Positions 25,021 through 38,160 of a stretch of DNA of 64,000 bases are shown piece by piece (the first letter of the stretch is position 1; each line of letters begins with the position of its first letter). Origin of the DNA: Hypericum androsaemum (lineage: Eukaryota > Streptophyta > Magnoliopsida > Malpighiales > Hypericaceae); assembly GCA_963995505.1 (NCBI GenBank), contig OZ023181.1, positions 11,466,221 through 11,530,220 on the forward strand, written 5' to 3'. The notes beneath the pieces are model-generated. The model was not told the DNA's origin, did no database searches, and saw only the letters and a list, made by a program, of their open reading frames with translations. The translations under genes and the position numbers were made by a program.

Positions 25021-27400
25021 CAAGGTAAGGCTAGAAAAGGAAAGAAAAAAGATAGATAAGGCATGAAAAGGCAAGAAATTGCAAGAAAAGGCATGGAAAA
25101 GGCATGAAAAAGCAAGAAAAGGAAAGATACGGCAATAAAAGGCATGAAAAGGCAAGAAAAGGAAAGAAAGGGCAAGGAAACGAAAGGAAAAGGCAAGGAA
25201 AAGGCAAGAAAAGGCAAGAAAAGGCTAGGTAAGGCAAGGAAAGGCAAGAAAGGGCAAGAAAATGCAAGAAAAGGGATGATAAGTCAAGAAAAGTAAAGAA
25301 AAGGAAAGATACGGTAAGATAAGGCAAGGAAAAGGCAAGAAAAGGCATGGAAAAGGCATGAAAAGGCAAGAAAAGGAAAGATAAGGCAAGATAAGGTAAG
25401 AAAAGGCAAGATAACGCAAAATAGGGCAAGAAAAGGGAAGGAAATGATGAAAATAAAAGAAAATAAAAGATGAGGAAAGAAAAGGCAAGAAAAGGAAAGA
25501 AAAGGCATGAGAAGGAAAGAAAAGGCAAGATAAGGTAAAAAAAGGCAAGATAGGGAATGAAAGGGCAGGAAAAGGTAAGATAAGGCAAGAAAAGGCATGA
25601 AAGGGCAAGAAAAGGCAAGAAAAAGCAAGATAAGTCAAGAAAAGGCAAGCAAAGGAAAGAAAAGGCAAGATAAGGAAAGAAAAGGTAAGAAAAGGCAAGG
25701 AAAAGGCATGAAAAGGAATGAAAAGGAAAGAAAATGGAAGAAAAGGCATGAAAAGGCAATAATTAAAAGGCAAGAAAAGGCAAGATAAGGAATGAAAGCG
25801 CAAGAAAAGGCAAGATAAGGCATGAAAGGGCATGAAAGCACAAGAAAAGGCAAGATAAGTAAAGAAAAGGCAAGCAAAGGCAAGAAAAAAGGAAGATAAG
25901 GTAAGAAAAGGCAAGGAAAAGGCAAGAGAAGGCAAAAAAAAAGGCAAGATAAGGCAAGAAAAGGAAAGAAAAGGCAAGGAAAAGGCAAGAAAAAGCAAGA
26001 TAAGGCGAGAAAAGGCAAGGAAAAGGCATGAAAAGGCAAGAAAAGGCAAGAAAAGGGAAGAAAAGGCAAGAAAAGACAAGAAAAGGTAAAAAAAGGAAAG
26101 ATAAGGTATGAAAAGGCAAGGAAAAGGCAGGAAAAGACATAAAAAGGCAAGAAAAGGCATAAAAAGGTAAGAAAAGGAATGAAAAGGAAAGAAAAGGAAA
26201 GATAAGGCAAGAAAAGGCTAGGAAAGGCAAGGAAAAGGCTAGATATGGCAAGAAAAGGCAAGATAAGGCAAGAAAAGGCAAGGAAATGGTGAGAAATGGC
26301 AAGAAAAGGTTAGGAAAAGGCATGCAAATGCAAGAAAAGGAAAGATAAGGCAATAAAAGGCATGAAAAGTCAAGAAAAGGAAAGAAAGCGCAAGAAAAGG
26401 CAAGGTAAGCCAAGAGAAGGAAAGAAAAGGCTAGATAAGCCAAGATAAGGCAAGAAAAGGCAAGGAAAAGGCCAGATAAGGCAAGAGAAGGCATGGAAAA
26501 GGCATGAAAAGCCAAGAAAAGGAAAGATAAGGCAAGATAAGGCAAGAAAAGGCAAGATAGGGCAAGAAAAGGCAAGAAACGGGAAGGAAAGGCAAGGAAA
26601 AGGCATGAAAAGGAAAGAAAATGCAAGAAAAGGCTTGAAAAGGCAATAAAATGCAAGATAAGGAATGAAAGGGCAAGAAAAGGCATGGAAGGGCAAGAAA
26701 AGGCAAGATAAGCAAAGAAAAGTCAAGCAAAGACAAGAAAAAGGGAAGATAAGGTAAGAAAAGGCAAGGAAAAGTAAAAAAAAAAGGGAAAGATAAGTCT
26801 AGAAAAGGCAAGGAAAAGGCAAGAAAAAGCATGATAAAGCAAGAAAAGGAAAGGAAAAGGAAAGAAAAGGCAAGAAAAGGCAAGAAAAGGTAAAAAAAAA
26901 TAGAAAGAGAAGGTAAGAAAAGGCAAGGAAAAGGAAAGAAAAGGCTAGGAAAAGGCAGGAAAAGACTAGGAAAAGGTAAGAAAAGACATAAAAAGGCAAG
27001 AAAAGGCATGAAAAGGAAAGAAAAGGAAAGAAAAGGAAGATAAGGCAAGAAAAGGCAAGGTAAGGCTAGCAAAGGCAACAAAAAGGATAGATAAGGCAAG
27101 AAAAGGCAAGAAAAGGCAAGAAATTGCAAGAAAAGGAATGGAAAAGGCATGAAAAAGCAAGAAAAGGAAAGACACCATAATAAAAGGCATGAAAAGGCAA
27201 GAAAAGGAAAGAAAGGGCAAGGAAAGGAAATGAAAAGGCAAGGAAAAGCCAAGAAAAGCCAAGAAAAGGCTAGGTAAGGCAAGGAAAGGCAAGAAAAGGC
27301 AAGAAAAGTGATGATAAGTAAAGAAAAGGAAAGATAAGGCAAGATAAGGCAAGGAAAAGGCAAGAAAAGGTATGGAAAAGGCATGAAAAGGCAAGAAAAG
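25021..27400 (+). repeat. HOR-C copy 2 (~2.35 kb)
   Basis: Second unit of the tandem pair, matching 22,641-25,020 at a shift of 2.33-2.37 kb. Near 26,600 it lacks a short piece present in copy 1, which accounts for the change of shift inside the unit. Its near identity to copy 1 suggests a recent unequal exchange. Confidence 0.7.
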
Positions 27401-28755
27401 GAAAGATAAGGCAAGACAAGGTATGAAAAGGCAAGATAACGCAAGATAAGGGAAGCAAAGGGAAGGAAATACAAGAAAATAAAAGATGGGGGAAGAAAAG
27501 GCAAGAAAAGGAAAGAAAAGTCGAGGAAAAGACAAGAAAAGGCAAGATAAGGAAAGAAAAGGCATGAAAAGGAAAGAAAAGGAAAGAAAAGGTAAGAAAA
27601 GGCATGAAAAGGAAAGAAAATGCAAGAAAAGGCAAGATAAGGTAAGAAAAGGCAAGATAAGGAATGAAAGGGCAGGAAAAGGCAAGATAAGGCGAGAAAA
27701 GGCATGAAAGTGCAAGAAAAGGCAAGAAAAAGCAAGATAAGTCAAGCAAAGGCAAGCAAAGTCGAGATAAGGAAAGAAACGACAAAAAAAGGCAAGAAAA
27801 GGCAAGGAAAAGGCATAAAAATGAAAGAAAAGGAAAGAAAATGCAAGAAAAGGCATGAAAAGGCAATAAAAGGCAAGATAAGGAATGAAAGGGCAAGAAA
27901 AGGCATGAAAGGGCATGAAAGCGCAAAAAAGGCAAGATAAGTAAAGAAAAGGCATGAAAAGGCAAGAAAAGGCAAGGAAAAGGCAAGAAAAGGCAAGAAA
28001 TGGCAAGAAATGGAAAGAAAAGGAAAGAAAAGGGAAGAAAAGGCAAGAAAATGTAAAAAAAGGAAAGATAAGGCAAGAAAAGGCAAGGAAAAGGCAAGAA
28101 AAGGCAAGGAAAAGGTAGGAAAAGGCAAGGAAAAGGCAGGAAAAGACATAAAAAGGCATGAAATGGTAAGAAAAGGAAAGAAAAGGAAAGATAAGGCAAG
28201 AAAAGGCAAGTTAAGGCAAGAAAAGGCAAGGAAAAGGTAAGAAAAGGCAAGATAAGGTAAGAAAAGGCAAGGAAAAGGCAAGAAATGGCAAGAAAAGTCA
28301 TGGAAAAGGCTTGGAAAAGGCATGTAATGGCAAGAAAACGAAAGATAAGGCAATAAAAGGCATGAAAAGGCAAGAAAAGGAAAGAAAGGGCAAGGAAATG
28401 AAAGGAAAAGGAAAAAAAAGGCAAGAAAAGGCAAGGAAAAGGCAGGCAAAGGTAAGAAAAGGCAAGGTAAGGCAAGAAAAGGCAAGGAAAAGGCAACAAA
28501 ATGCTAGAAAAAGCAAGATAAGTCAAGAAAAGGAAAGAAAAGGCAAGATAAGGCAAGGAAAAGGCAAGAAAAGGCAAGGAAAAGTGATGAAAGGGCAAGA
28601 AAAGGAAAGATAAGGCAAGATAACGCAAGATAACGCAAGATAGGGCAAGAAAAGGGAAGGAAATGCAAGAAAATCAAAGAAAATGAAAGATGAGGGAAGA
28701 AAAGGCAAAAAAAGGCAAGAAAAGGAAAGATAAGGAAAGAAAAGGCAAGAAAAGG
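27401..28755 (+). repeat. Segment C to HOR-D transition
   Basis: Decamer array in which HOR-C landmarks fade. The order then becomes that of HOR-D at about 28.6 kb (ATAACGCAAGATAACGCAAG, then AATCAAAGAAAATGAAAG, then the palindrome at 28,756). I see no gene or other element here. Confidence 0.5.
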
Positions 28756-30407
28756 ACATATATGTCAAGAAAAGACAAGAAAAGGATAGAAAAGGCAAGA
28801 TAAGGCAAGAAAAGGCAAGCAAAGGCAAGAAAAGGAAAGATAAAGCAAGAAAAGGCAAGTAAAAGGAAAGAAAAGGCAAGAAAAGGCATGGGAAAGGCAA
28901 AGAAACGGCTAGATAAGTCAAGAAAAGGCAAGATAAGGCAAGAAAAGGCAAGGGAAAGGCAAGACAAGGAACGAAAGGGAAAGAAATGGCAAAAAAATTA
29001 AAGAAAGGGAAAGAAAAGGCAAGAAAAGGCAAGAAAAGGAAAGAAAAGGAAAAGACAAGAAAAAGGCTAGTTAAGGCAAGAAAAGGTAAGCCAATGCAAG
29101 GAAAAGGTAAGGAAAAGGCAAGAAAAGGCAAGATAAGGCAAGAAAAGGCATGAAAAGGCAAGAAAAGGAAAGAAAGGGCAAGGAAAGGCAAGGAAAAGGC
29201 AAGAAAAGGTAAGAAAATGATATGTAAGGCCAGAAAAGGAAAGATAAGGCAAGAAAAGGCAAGGTAAGCCATGAAAAGGAAAGAAAAGGCAAGATAAGGC
29301 AAGAAAAGGCAAGATAAGGCAAGAAAAGTAAAGGAAAAGGCAAGAAAAGGCAAGAGAAGGCATGGAAAAGCCATGAAAAGCCAAGAAAAGGAAAGATAAG
29401 GCAAGATAAGGCAAGAAAAGGCAAGATAATGCAAGATAGGGCAAGAAACGGGGAGGAAAGGCAAGAAAATAAAAGAAAATGAAAATTGTGGGAAGAAAAA
29501 GGAAAGAAAAGGCAAGGAAAAGCTGAAGAAAAGGCAAGATAAGGAAAGTAAAGGCAAGGAAAAGGCATGAAATGGAAATAAAATGCAAGAAAAGGCTTGA
29601 AAAGGCAAGAAAATGCAAGATAAGGAATGAAAGGACAAGAAAAGGCAAGAAAAGGCATGAAAGGGAAAGAAAAGGCAAGAAAAGACAAGATAAGTAAAGA
29701 AAAGGCAAGCAAACGCAAGCAAACGCAAGAAAGAGGAAAGATAAGGTAAGAAAAGGCAAAAAAAAGGGAAGATAAGGCAAGAAAAGGAAAGAAAAGGCAA
29801 GAAAAAGCATGAAAAGGCAAGGAAAAGGCATAAAAAGACAAGAAAAGTCAAGAAAAGGCAAGAAAAGGTAAACAAAATAGAAAGATAAGGTAAGGAAAGG
29901 CAAGGAAAAGGAAGGAAAAGGCAAGGAAAAGGTAGGAAAAGACATAAAAAGGCAAGAAAAGGCATGAAAAGTTAAGAAAAGGAAAAAAAGGAAAGATAAG
30001 GAAAGATAAGGCAAGAAAAGGCAAGGTAAGGCTAGAAAAGGTAAGAAAAAGGCTAGATAAGGCAAGAAAAGGCAAGAAATTGTAAGAAAAGGCAGGGAAA
30101 AGGTATGAAAAAGCAAGAAAAAGAAAGATAAGGCAATAAAAGGCATGAAAAGGCAAGAAAAGGAAAGAAAGGGCAAGGAAAGGAAAGGAAAAGGCAAGAA
30201 AAGGCAAGGAAAAGTCAAGAAAAGGCAAGGAAAAGTGATGAAAAGGTAAGATAAGGAAAGATAACGCAAGATAACGCAAGATAGGGCAAGAAAAGGGACG
30301 AAAATGCAAGAAAATAAAAGAAAATGAAAGATGAGGGAAGAAAAGGAAAAAAAAGGCAAAAAAAATGCAAGAAAAGGAAAGATAAGGAAAGAAAAGGCAA
30401 GAAAAGG
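28756..30407 (+). repeat. HOR-D copy 1 (~1.65 kb)
   Basis: Measured palindrome to palindrome: ACATATATGT lies at 28,756-28,765 and again at 30,408. Internal landmarks are GAAAATTGTGGGAAG (about 29,483) and GTAAACAAAATAGAAAG (about 29,870). It is about 0.35 kb shorter than the following copies, so it has lost part of the unit. Confidence 0.75.
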
Positions 30408-32452
30408 ACATATATGTCAAGAAAAGACAAGAAAATTAAAGAAAAGACAAGATAAGGCAAGAAAAGGCAAGCAAAGGCAAGAAAAGGAAAGATAAAGCAA
30501 TAAAAGGCAAGTAAAAGGAAAGAAAAGGAAAGAAAAGGAATGAAAAGGCAAGAAAAGGCATGGGAAAGGCAAGAAAAGGTAAGGAAAAGGCAAGATAAGT
30601 CAAGAAAAGGCAAGATAAGGCAAGAAAAGGCAAGGAAAAGGCAAGAAAAGACAAGGAAAATGCATGAAAAGTCAAGGAAAAGGCAAGAAAAGGAAAGAAA
30701 GGGAAAGAAATGGCAAAAAAATTAAAGAAAGGGAAAGAAAAGGCAAAAAAAGGAAAAGGCAAGAAAAAGGCTAGTTAAGGCAAGAAAAGGTAAGACAAGG
30801 CAAGGAAAAGGCAAGGAAAAGGCAAGAAAAGGCAAGATAAGGCAAGAAAAGGCATAAAAAGGCAAGAAAAGGAAAGAAAGGGCAAGGAAAGGCAAGGAAA
30901 AGGCAAGAAAAGGTAAGAAAAGGCAAGGAAAAGGAAAGAAAAGGAAAGAAAGGAAAAGAAATGGCAAAAAAATTAAAGAAAGGGAAAGAAAAGGCAAGAA
31001 AAGGAAAAGGCAAGAAAAAGGCTAGTTAAGGCAAGAAAAGGTAAGACAAGGCAAGGAAAAGGCAAGAAAAGGCCAGATAAGGCAAGAAAAGGCATGAAAA
31101 GGCAAGAAAAGGAAAGAAAGGGCAAGGAAAGGCACGGAAAAGGCAAGAAAAGGTAAAAAAAGGCAAGAAAATGCAATATAAGGCCAGAAAAGGAAAGAAA
31201 AGGAAAGAAAAGGCAAGAAAAGGCAAGGTAAGCCAAGAAAAGGCAAGATAAGCCAAGAAAAGGAAAGAAAAGGCAAGATAAGCCAAGAAAAGACAAGATA
31301 AGGCAAGAAAAGGAAAGGAAAAGGCAAGAAAAGGCAAGAGAAGGCATGGAAAAGCCATGAAAAGCCAAGAAAAGGAAAGATAAGGCAAGATAAGGCAAGA
31401 AAAGGCAAGATAATGCAAGATAGGGCAAGAAACGGGGAGGAAAGGCAAGAAAATAAAAGAAAATGAAAATTATGGGAAGAAAAGGAAAGAAAAGGAAAGG
31501 AAAAGCTGAAGAAATGGCAAGATAAGGAAAGTAAAGGCAAGGAAAAGGCATGAAATGGAGATAAAATGCAAGAAAAGGCTTGAAAAGGCAAGAAAATGCA
31601 AGATAAGGAATGAAAGGACAAGAAAAGGCAAGAAAAGGCATAAAAGGGCAAGAAAAGGCAAGAAAAGACAAGATAAGTAAAGAAAAGGCAAGCAAAGGCA
31701 TGCAAACGCAAGAAAGAGGAAAGATAAGGTAAGAAAAGGCAAAAAAAAAGGAAAGATAAGTAAAGCAAAGGCAAGCAAACGCAAGAAAGAGGAAAGATAA
31801 GGTAAGAAAAGGCAAAAAAAAGGAAAGATAAGGCAAGAAAAGGAAAGAAAAGGCAAGAAAAAGCATGATAAGGCAAGAAAAAGCAAGGAAAAGGCATAAA
31901 AAGACAAGAAAAGTCAAGAAAAGGTAAACAAAATAGAAAGGTAAGGTAAGGAAAGGCAAGGAAAAGGAAGGAAAAGGCAAGGAAAAGGTAGGAAAAGACA
32001 TAAAAAGGCAAGAAAAGGCATGAAAAGTTAAGAAAAGGAAAAAAAGGAAAGATAAGGAAAGATAAGGCAAGAAAAGGCAAGGTAAGGCTAGAAAAGGTAA
32101 GAAAAAGGCTAGATAAGGCAAGAAAAGGCAAGAAATTGTAAGAAAAGGCATGGAAAAGGTATGAAAAAGCAAGAAAAAGAAAGATAAGGCAATAAAAGGC
32201 ATGAAAAGGCAAGAAAAGGAAAGATAGGGCAAGGAAAGGAAAGGAAAATGGATGAAAAGGCAAGGAAAAGTGATGAAAAGGCAAGAAAAGGAAAGATAAG
32301 GCAAGATAACGCAAGATAACGCAAGATAGGGCAAGAAAAGGGACGTTAATGCAAGAAAATAAGAGAAAATGAAAGATGAGGGAAGAAAAGGCAAAAAAAG
32401 GCAAAAAAAATGCAAGAAAAGGAAAGATAAGGAAAGAAAAGGCAAGAAAAGG
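30408..32452 (+). repeat. HOR-D copy 2 (~2.04 kb)
   Basis: Palindromes ACATATATGT at 30,408-30,417 and 32,453 bound a 2,045-bp unit. GAAAATTATGGGAAG lies near 31,461 and GTAAACAAAATAGAAAG near 31,925. Between 31,680 and 31,810 a short piece containing AAACGCAAGAAAGAGG is present twice. Confidence 0.8.
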
Positions 32453-34467
32453 ACATATATGTCAAGAAAAGACAAGAAAAGGCAAGATAAGGCAAGAAAA
32501 GGCAAGCAAAGGCAAGAAAAGGAAAGATAAAGCAATAAAAGGCAAGTAAAAGGAAAGAAAAGGAAAGAAAAGGCAAGAAAAGGCATGGGAAAGGCAAGAA
32601 AAGGTAAGGAAAAGGCTAGATAAGTCAAGAAAAGGCAAGATAAGGCAAGAAAAGGCAAGGAAAAGGCAAGAAAAGGCAAGGAAAATGCATGAAAAGTCAA
32701 GGAAAAGGCAAGAAAAGGAAAGAAAGGGAAAGAAATGGCAAAAAAATTAAAGAATGGGAAAGAAAAGGCAAGAAAAGGAAAAGGCAAGAAAAAGGCTAGT
32801 TAAGGCAAGAAAAGGTAAGACAATGCAAGGAAAAGGCAAGGAAAAGGCAAGAAAAGGCAAGATAAGGCAAGAAAAGGCATGAAAAGGCAAGAAAAGGAAA
32901 GAAAGGGCAAGGAAAGGCAAGGAAAAGGCAAGAAAAGGTAAGAAAAGGCAAGGAAAAGGCAAGGAAAGGAAAGAAAGGAAAAGAAATGGCAAAAAAATTA
33001 AAGAAAGGGAAAGAAAAGGCAAGAAAAGGCAAGAAAAGGAAAGAAAAGGAAAAGGCAAGAAAAAGGCTAGTTAAGGCAAGAAAAGGTAAGACAAGGCAAG
33101 GAAAAGGCAAGGAAAAGGCAAGAAAAGGCCAGATAAGGCAAGAAAAGGCATGAAAAGGCAAGAAAAGGAAAGAAAGGGCAAGGAAAGGCAAGGAAAAGGC
33201 AAGAAAAGGTAAGAAAAGGCAAGAAAATGTAATGTAAGGCCAGAAAAGGAAAGAAAAGGAAAGATAAGGCAAGAAAAGGCAAGGTAAGCCAAGAAAAGGC
33301 AAGGTAAGCCAAGAAAAGGAAAGAAAAGGCAAGATAAGCCAGGAAAAGACAAGATAAGGCAAGAAAAGGAAAGGAAAAGGCAAGAAAAGGCAAGAGAAGG
33401 CATGGAAAAGCCATGAAAACAAAAGAAAAGATAAGATAAGGCAAGATAAGGCAAGAAAAGGCAAGATAATGCAAGATAGGGTAAGAAACGGGGAGGAAAG
33501 GCAAGAAAATAAAAGAAAATGAAAATTGTGGGAAGAAAAGGAAAGAAAAGGCAAGGAAAAGCTGAAGAAATGGCAAGATAAGGAAAGTAAAGGCAAGGAA
33601 AAGGCATGAAATGGAGATAAAATGCAAGAAAAGGCTTGAAAAGGCAAGAAAATGCAAGATAAGGAATGAAAGGACAAGAAAAGGCAAGAAAAGGCATGAA
33701 AGGGCAAGAAAAGGCAAGAAAAGACAAGATAAGTAAAGAAAAGGCAAGCAAAGGCATGCAAACGCAAGAAAGAGGAAAGATAAGGTAAGAAAAGGCAAAA
33801 AAAAGGAAAGATAAGGCAAGAAAAAGGCAAGAAAAAGCATGATAAGGCAAGAAAAGGCAAGGAAAAGGCATAAAAAGACAAGAAAAGTCAAGAAAAGGCA
33901 AGAAAAGGAAAACAAAATAGAAAGATAAGGTAAGGAAAGGCAAGGAAAAGGAAGGAAAAGGCAAGGAAAAGGTAGGAAAAGACATAAAAAGGCAAGAAAA
34001 GGCATGAAAAGTTAAGAAAAGGAAAAAAAGGAAAGATAAGGAAAGATAAGGAAAGAAAAGGCAAGGTAAGGCTAGAAAAGGCAAGAAAAAGGCTAGATAA
34101 GGCAAGAAAAGGCAAGAAATTGTAAGAAAAGGCATGGAAAAGGTATGAAAAAGCAAGAAAAAGAAAGATAAGGCAATAAAAGGCATGAAAAGGCAAGAAA
34201 AGGAAAGAAAGGGCAAAGAAAGGAAAGGAAAACGCAAGAAAAGGCAAGGAAAAGTCAAGAAAAGGCAAGGAAAAGTGATGAAAAGGCAAGAAAAGGAAAG
34301 ATAAGGCAAGATAACGCAAGATAACGCAAGATAGGGCAAGAAAAGGGACGGAAATGCAAGAAAATAAAAGAAAATGAAAGATGAGGGAAGAAAAGGCAAA
34401 AAAAGGCAAAAAAAGGCAAAAAAAATGCAAGAAAAGGAAAGATAAGGAAAGAAAAGGCAAGAAAAGG
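32453..34467 (+). repeat. HOR-D copy 3 (~2.02 kb)
   Basis: Palindromes at 32,453-32,462 and 34,468 bound a 2,015-bp unit. GAAAATTGTGGGAAG lies near 33,521. The otherwise constant GTAAACAAAATAG landmark reads GGAAAACAAAATAG near 33,907. Confidence 0.8.
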
Positions 34468-36469
34468 ACATATATGTCAAGAAAAGACAAGAAAAGGCAA
34501 GATAAGGCAAGAAAAGGCAAGCAAAGGCAAGAAAAGGAAAGATAAAGCAATAAAAGGCAAGTAAAACGAAAGAAAAGGAAAGAAAAGGAAAGAAAAGGCA
34601 AGAAAAGGCATGGGAAAGGCAAGAAAAGGTAAGGAAAAGGCTAGAAAAGTCAAGAAAAGGCAAGATAAGGCAAGAAAAGGCAAGGAAAAGGCAAGAATAG
34701 GCAAGGAAAATGCATGAAAAGTCAAGGAAAAGGCAAGAAAAGGAAAGAAAGGGAAAGAAATGGCAAAAAAATCAAAGAAAGGGAAAGAAAAGGCAAGAAA
34801 AGGAAAAGGCAAGAAAAAGGCTAGTTAAGGCAAGAAAAGGTAAGACAAGGCAAGGAAAAGGCAAGAAAAGGCAAGATAAGGCAAGAAAAGGCATGAAAAG
34901 GCAAGAAAAGGAAAGAAAGGGCAAGGAAAGGCAAGGAAAAGGCAAGAAAAGGTAAGAAAAGGCAAGGAAAAGGCAAGAAAAGGAAAGAAAGGAAAAGAAA
35001 TGGCAAAAAAATTAAAGAAAGGGAAAGAAAAGGCAAGAAAAGGCAAGAAAAGGAAAAGGCAAGAAAAAGGCTAGTTAAGGCAAGAAAAGGTAAGACAAGG
35101 CAAGGAAAAGGCAAGAAAAGGCCAGATAAGGCAAGAAAAGGCATGAAAAGGCAAGAAAAGGAAAGAAAGGGCAAGGAAAGGCAAGGAAAAGGCAAGAAAA
35201 GGTAAGAAAAGGCAAGAAAATGCAATGTAAGGCCAGAAAAGGAAAGAAAAGGAAAGATAAGGCAAGAAAAGGCAAGGTAAGCCAAGAAAAGGCAAAGTAA
35301 GCCAAGAAAAGGAAAGAAAAGGCAAGATAAGCCAAGAAAAGACAAGATAAGGCAAGAAAAGGAAAGGAAAAGGCAAGAAAAGGCAAGAGAAGGCATGGAA
35401 AAGCCATGAAAAGCCAAGAAAAGGAAAGATAAGGCAAGAAAAGGCAAGATAATGCAAGATAGGGCAAGAAACGGGGAGGAAAGGCAAGAAAATAAAAGAA
35501 AATGAAAATTGTGGGAAGAAAAGGAAAGAAAAGGCAAGGAAAAGCTGAAGAAATGGCAAGATAAGGAAAGTAAAGGCAAGGAAAAGGCATGGAATGGAGA
35601 TAAAATGCAAGAAAAGGCTTGAAAAGGCAAGAAAATGCAAGATAAGGAATGAAAGGACAAGAAAAGGCAAGAAAAGGCATGAAAGGGCAAGAAAAGGCAA
35701 GAAAAGACAAGATAAGTAAAGAAAAGGCAAGCAAAGGCAAGCAAATGCAAGAAAGAGGAAAGATAAGGTAAGAAAAGGCAAAAAAAAGGAAAGATAAGGC
35801 AAGAAAAGGAAAGAAAAGGTAAGAAAAAGGCAAGAAAAAGCATGATAAGGCAAGAAAAAGCATGATAAGGCAAGAAAAAGCATGATAAGGCAAGAAAAGG
35901 CAAGGAAAAGGCATAAAAAGACAAGAAAAGGAAAGAAAAGGCAAGAAAAGTCAAGAAAAGGAAAGAAAAGGTAAACAAAATAGAAAGATAAGGTAAGGAA
36001 AGGCAAGGAAAAGGAAGGAAAAGGTAGGAAAAGACATAAAAAGGCAAGAAAAGACATGAAAAGGTAAGAAAAGGAAAGATAAGGAAAGAGAAGGCAAGAA
36101 AAGGCTAGAAAAGGCAAGAAAAAGGCTAGATAAGGCAAGAAAAGGCAAGAAATTGTAAGAAAAGGCATGGAAAAGGTATGAAAAAGTAAGAAAATGATAG
36201 ATAAGGCAATAAAAGGCATGAAAAGGCAAGAAAAGGAAAGAAAGGGCAAGGAAGGGAAAGGAAAAGGCAAGAAAAGGCAAGGAAAAGGCAAGAAAAGGCA
36301 AGGAAAAGTGATGAAAAGGCAAGAAAAGGAAAGATAAGGCAAGATAACGCAAGATAGGGCAAGAAAAGGGACGAAAATGCAAGAAAATAAAAGAAAATGA
36401 AAGATGAGGGAAGAAAAGGTAAAAAAATGCAAGAAAAGGAAAGATAAGGACAGAAAAGGCAAGAAAAGG
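34468..36469 (+). repeat. HOR-D copy 4 (~2.0 kb)
   Basis: Palindromes at 34,468-34,477 and 36,470 bound a 2,002-bp unit. GAAAATTGTGGGAAG lies near 35,506 and GTAAACAAAATAG near 35,970. Near 35,840-35,890 a piece of about 20 bp, AAAAAGCATGATAAGGC, is repeated three times in a row. This is a small local expansion that I did not see in the neighbouring copies. Confidence 0.8.
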
Positions 36470-38160
36470 ACATATATGTCAAGAAAAGACAAGAAAAGGA
36501 AAGAAAAGGCAAGAAAAGGCAAGAAAAGGCAAGTAAAGGCAAGAAAAGGAAAGATAATGCAATACAAGGCAAGTAAAAGGAATGAAAAGGCAAGAAAAGG
36601 AACGAAAAGGAAAGAAAAGGCATGGGAAAGGCAAGCAAAGGCAAGGAAAAGGCTAGATAAGTCAAGAAAAGGCAAGATAATGCAAGAAAATGCAATGAAA
36701 AGGCAAGAAAAGGCAAGGAAAATGCATGAAAAGTCAAGGAAATGGCAAGAAAAGGAAAGAAAGGGAAAGAAATGGCAAAAAAATTAAAGAAAGGGAAAGA
36801 AAAGGCTAGAAAAGGAAAGAAAAGGAAAAAGAAAGAAAAAGGCTAGTTAAGGCAAGAAAAGGTAAGACAAGGCAAGAAAAAGGTAAGGAAAAGGCAAGAT
36901 AAGGCAAGAAAAGGCAACAAAAGGAAAGAAAGGGCAAGGAAAGGCAAGGAAAAGGCAAGAAAAGGTAAGAAAAGGCAAGAAAATGCAATGTAAGGCAAGA
37001 AAAGGAAAGATAAGGCAAGAAAAGGCAAGGTAAGCCAAGAAAAGGAAAGAAAAGGCAAGATAAGCCAAGAAAAAGCAAGATAAGGCAAGAAAAGGAGCGG
37101 AAAAGGCAAGAAAAGGCAAGAGAATGCATGGAAAAAGCATGAAAAGCCAAGAAAAGGAAAGATAAGGCAAGATAAGGCAAGAGAAGGCAAGAAAAGGCAA
37201 GATAATGCAAGATAGGGCAAGAAACGGGGAGGAAAGGCAAGAAAATAAAAGAAAATGAAAATTGTGGGATGAAAAGGAAAGAAAAGGCAAGGAAAAGCTG
37301 AAGAAAAGGCAAGATAAGGAAAGTAAAGGCAAGGAAAAGGCATGAAATGAAAGAAAATGCAAGAAAAGGCTTGAAAAGGCAAGAAAATGCAAGATAAGGA
37401 ATGAAAGGACAAGAAAAGGCAAGAAAAGGCATGAAAGGGCAAGAAAAGGCAAGAAAAGGCAAGATAAGTAAAGAAAAGGCAAGCAAAGGCAAGAAAAAGG
37501 AAAGATAAGGTAAGAAAAGGCAAGGAAAAGGCAAGAAAAGACAAAAAAAAGGAAAGATAAGGCAAGAAAAGGAAAGAAAAGGCAAGGAAAAGGCAAGAAA
37601 AAGCATGATAAGGCAAGAAAAGGCAAGGAAAAGGCATAAAAAGGTAAACAAAATAGAAAGATAAGGTAAGGAAAAGGCAAGGAAAAGGAAGGAAAAGGCA
37701 AGGAAAAGGTAGGAAAAGACATAAAAAGGCAAGAAAAGGCATAAAAAGGTAAGAAAAGGAAAGAAAAGGAAAGATAAGGCAAGAAAAGGCAAGGTAAGGC
37801 TAGAAAAGGCAAGAAAAAGGCTAGATAAGGCAAGAAAAGGCAAGAAATTGTAAGAAAAGACATGGAAAAGGTATGAAAAAGCAAGAAAAGGAGAGATAAG
37901 GCAATAAAAGGCATGAAAAGGCAAGAAAAGGAAAGAAAGGGCAAGGAAAGGAAAGGAAAAGGCAAGAAAAGGCAAGGAAAGGGAAAAAAAGGCAAGGAAA
38001 AGTGATGAAAAGGCAAGAAAAGGAAAGATGGGGCAAGATAGGGCAAGAAAAGGGAAGGAAATGCCAGAAAATAAAAAATGAAAGATGAGGGAAGAAAAGG
38101 CAAGAAAAGGCAAAAAAAGGCAAGAAAAGGAAAGATAAGAAAAGAAAAGGCAAGAAAAGG
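36470..38160 (+). repeat. HOR-D copy 5 (~1.69 kb)
   Basis: Palindromes at 36,470-36,479 and 38,161-38,170 bound a 1,691-bp unit. GAAAATTGTGGGATG lies near 37,258 and GTAAACAAAATAG near 37,646. It is shorter than copies 2-4. Confidence 0.75.
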
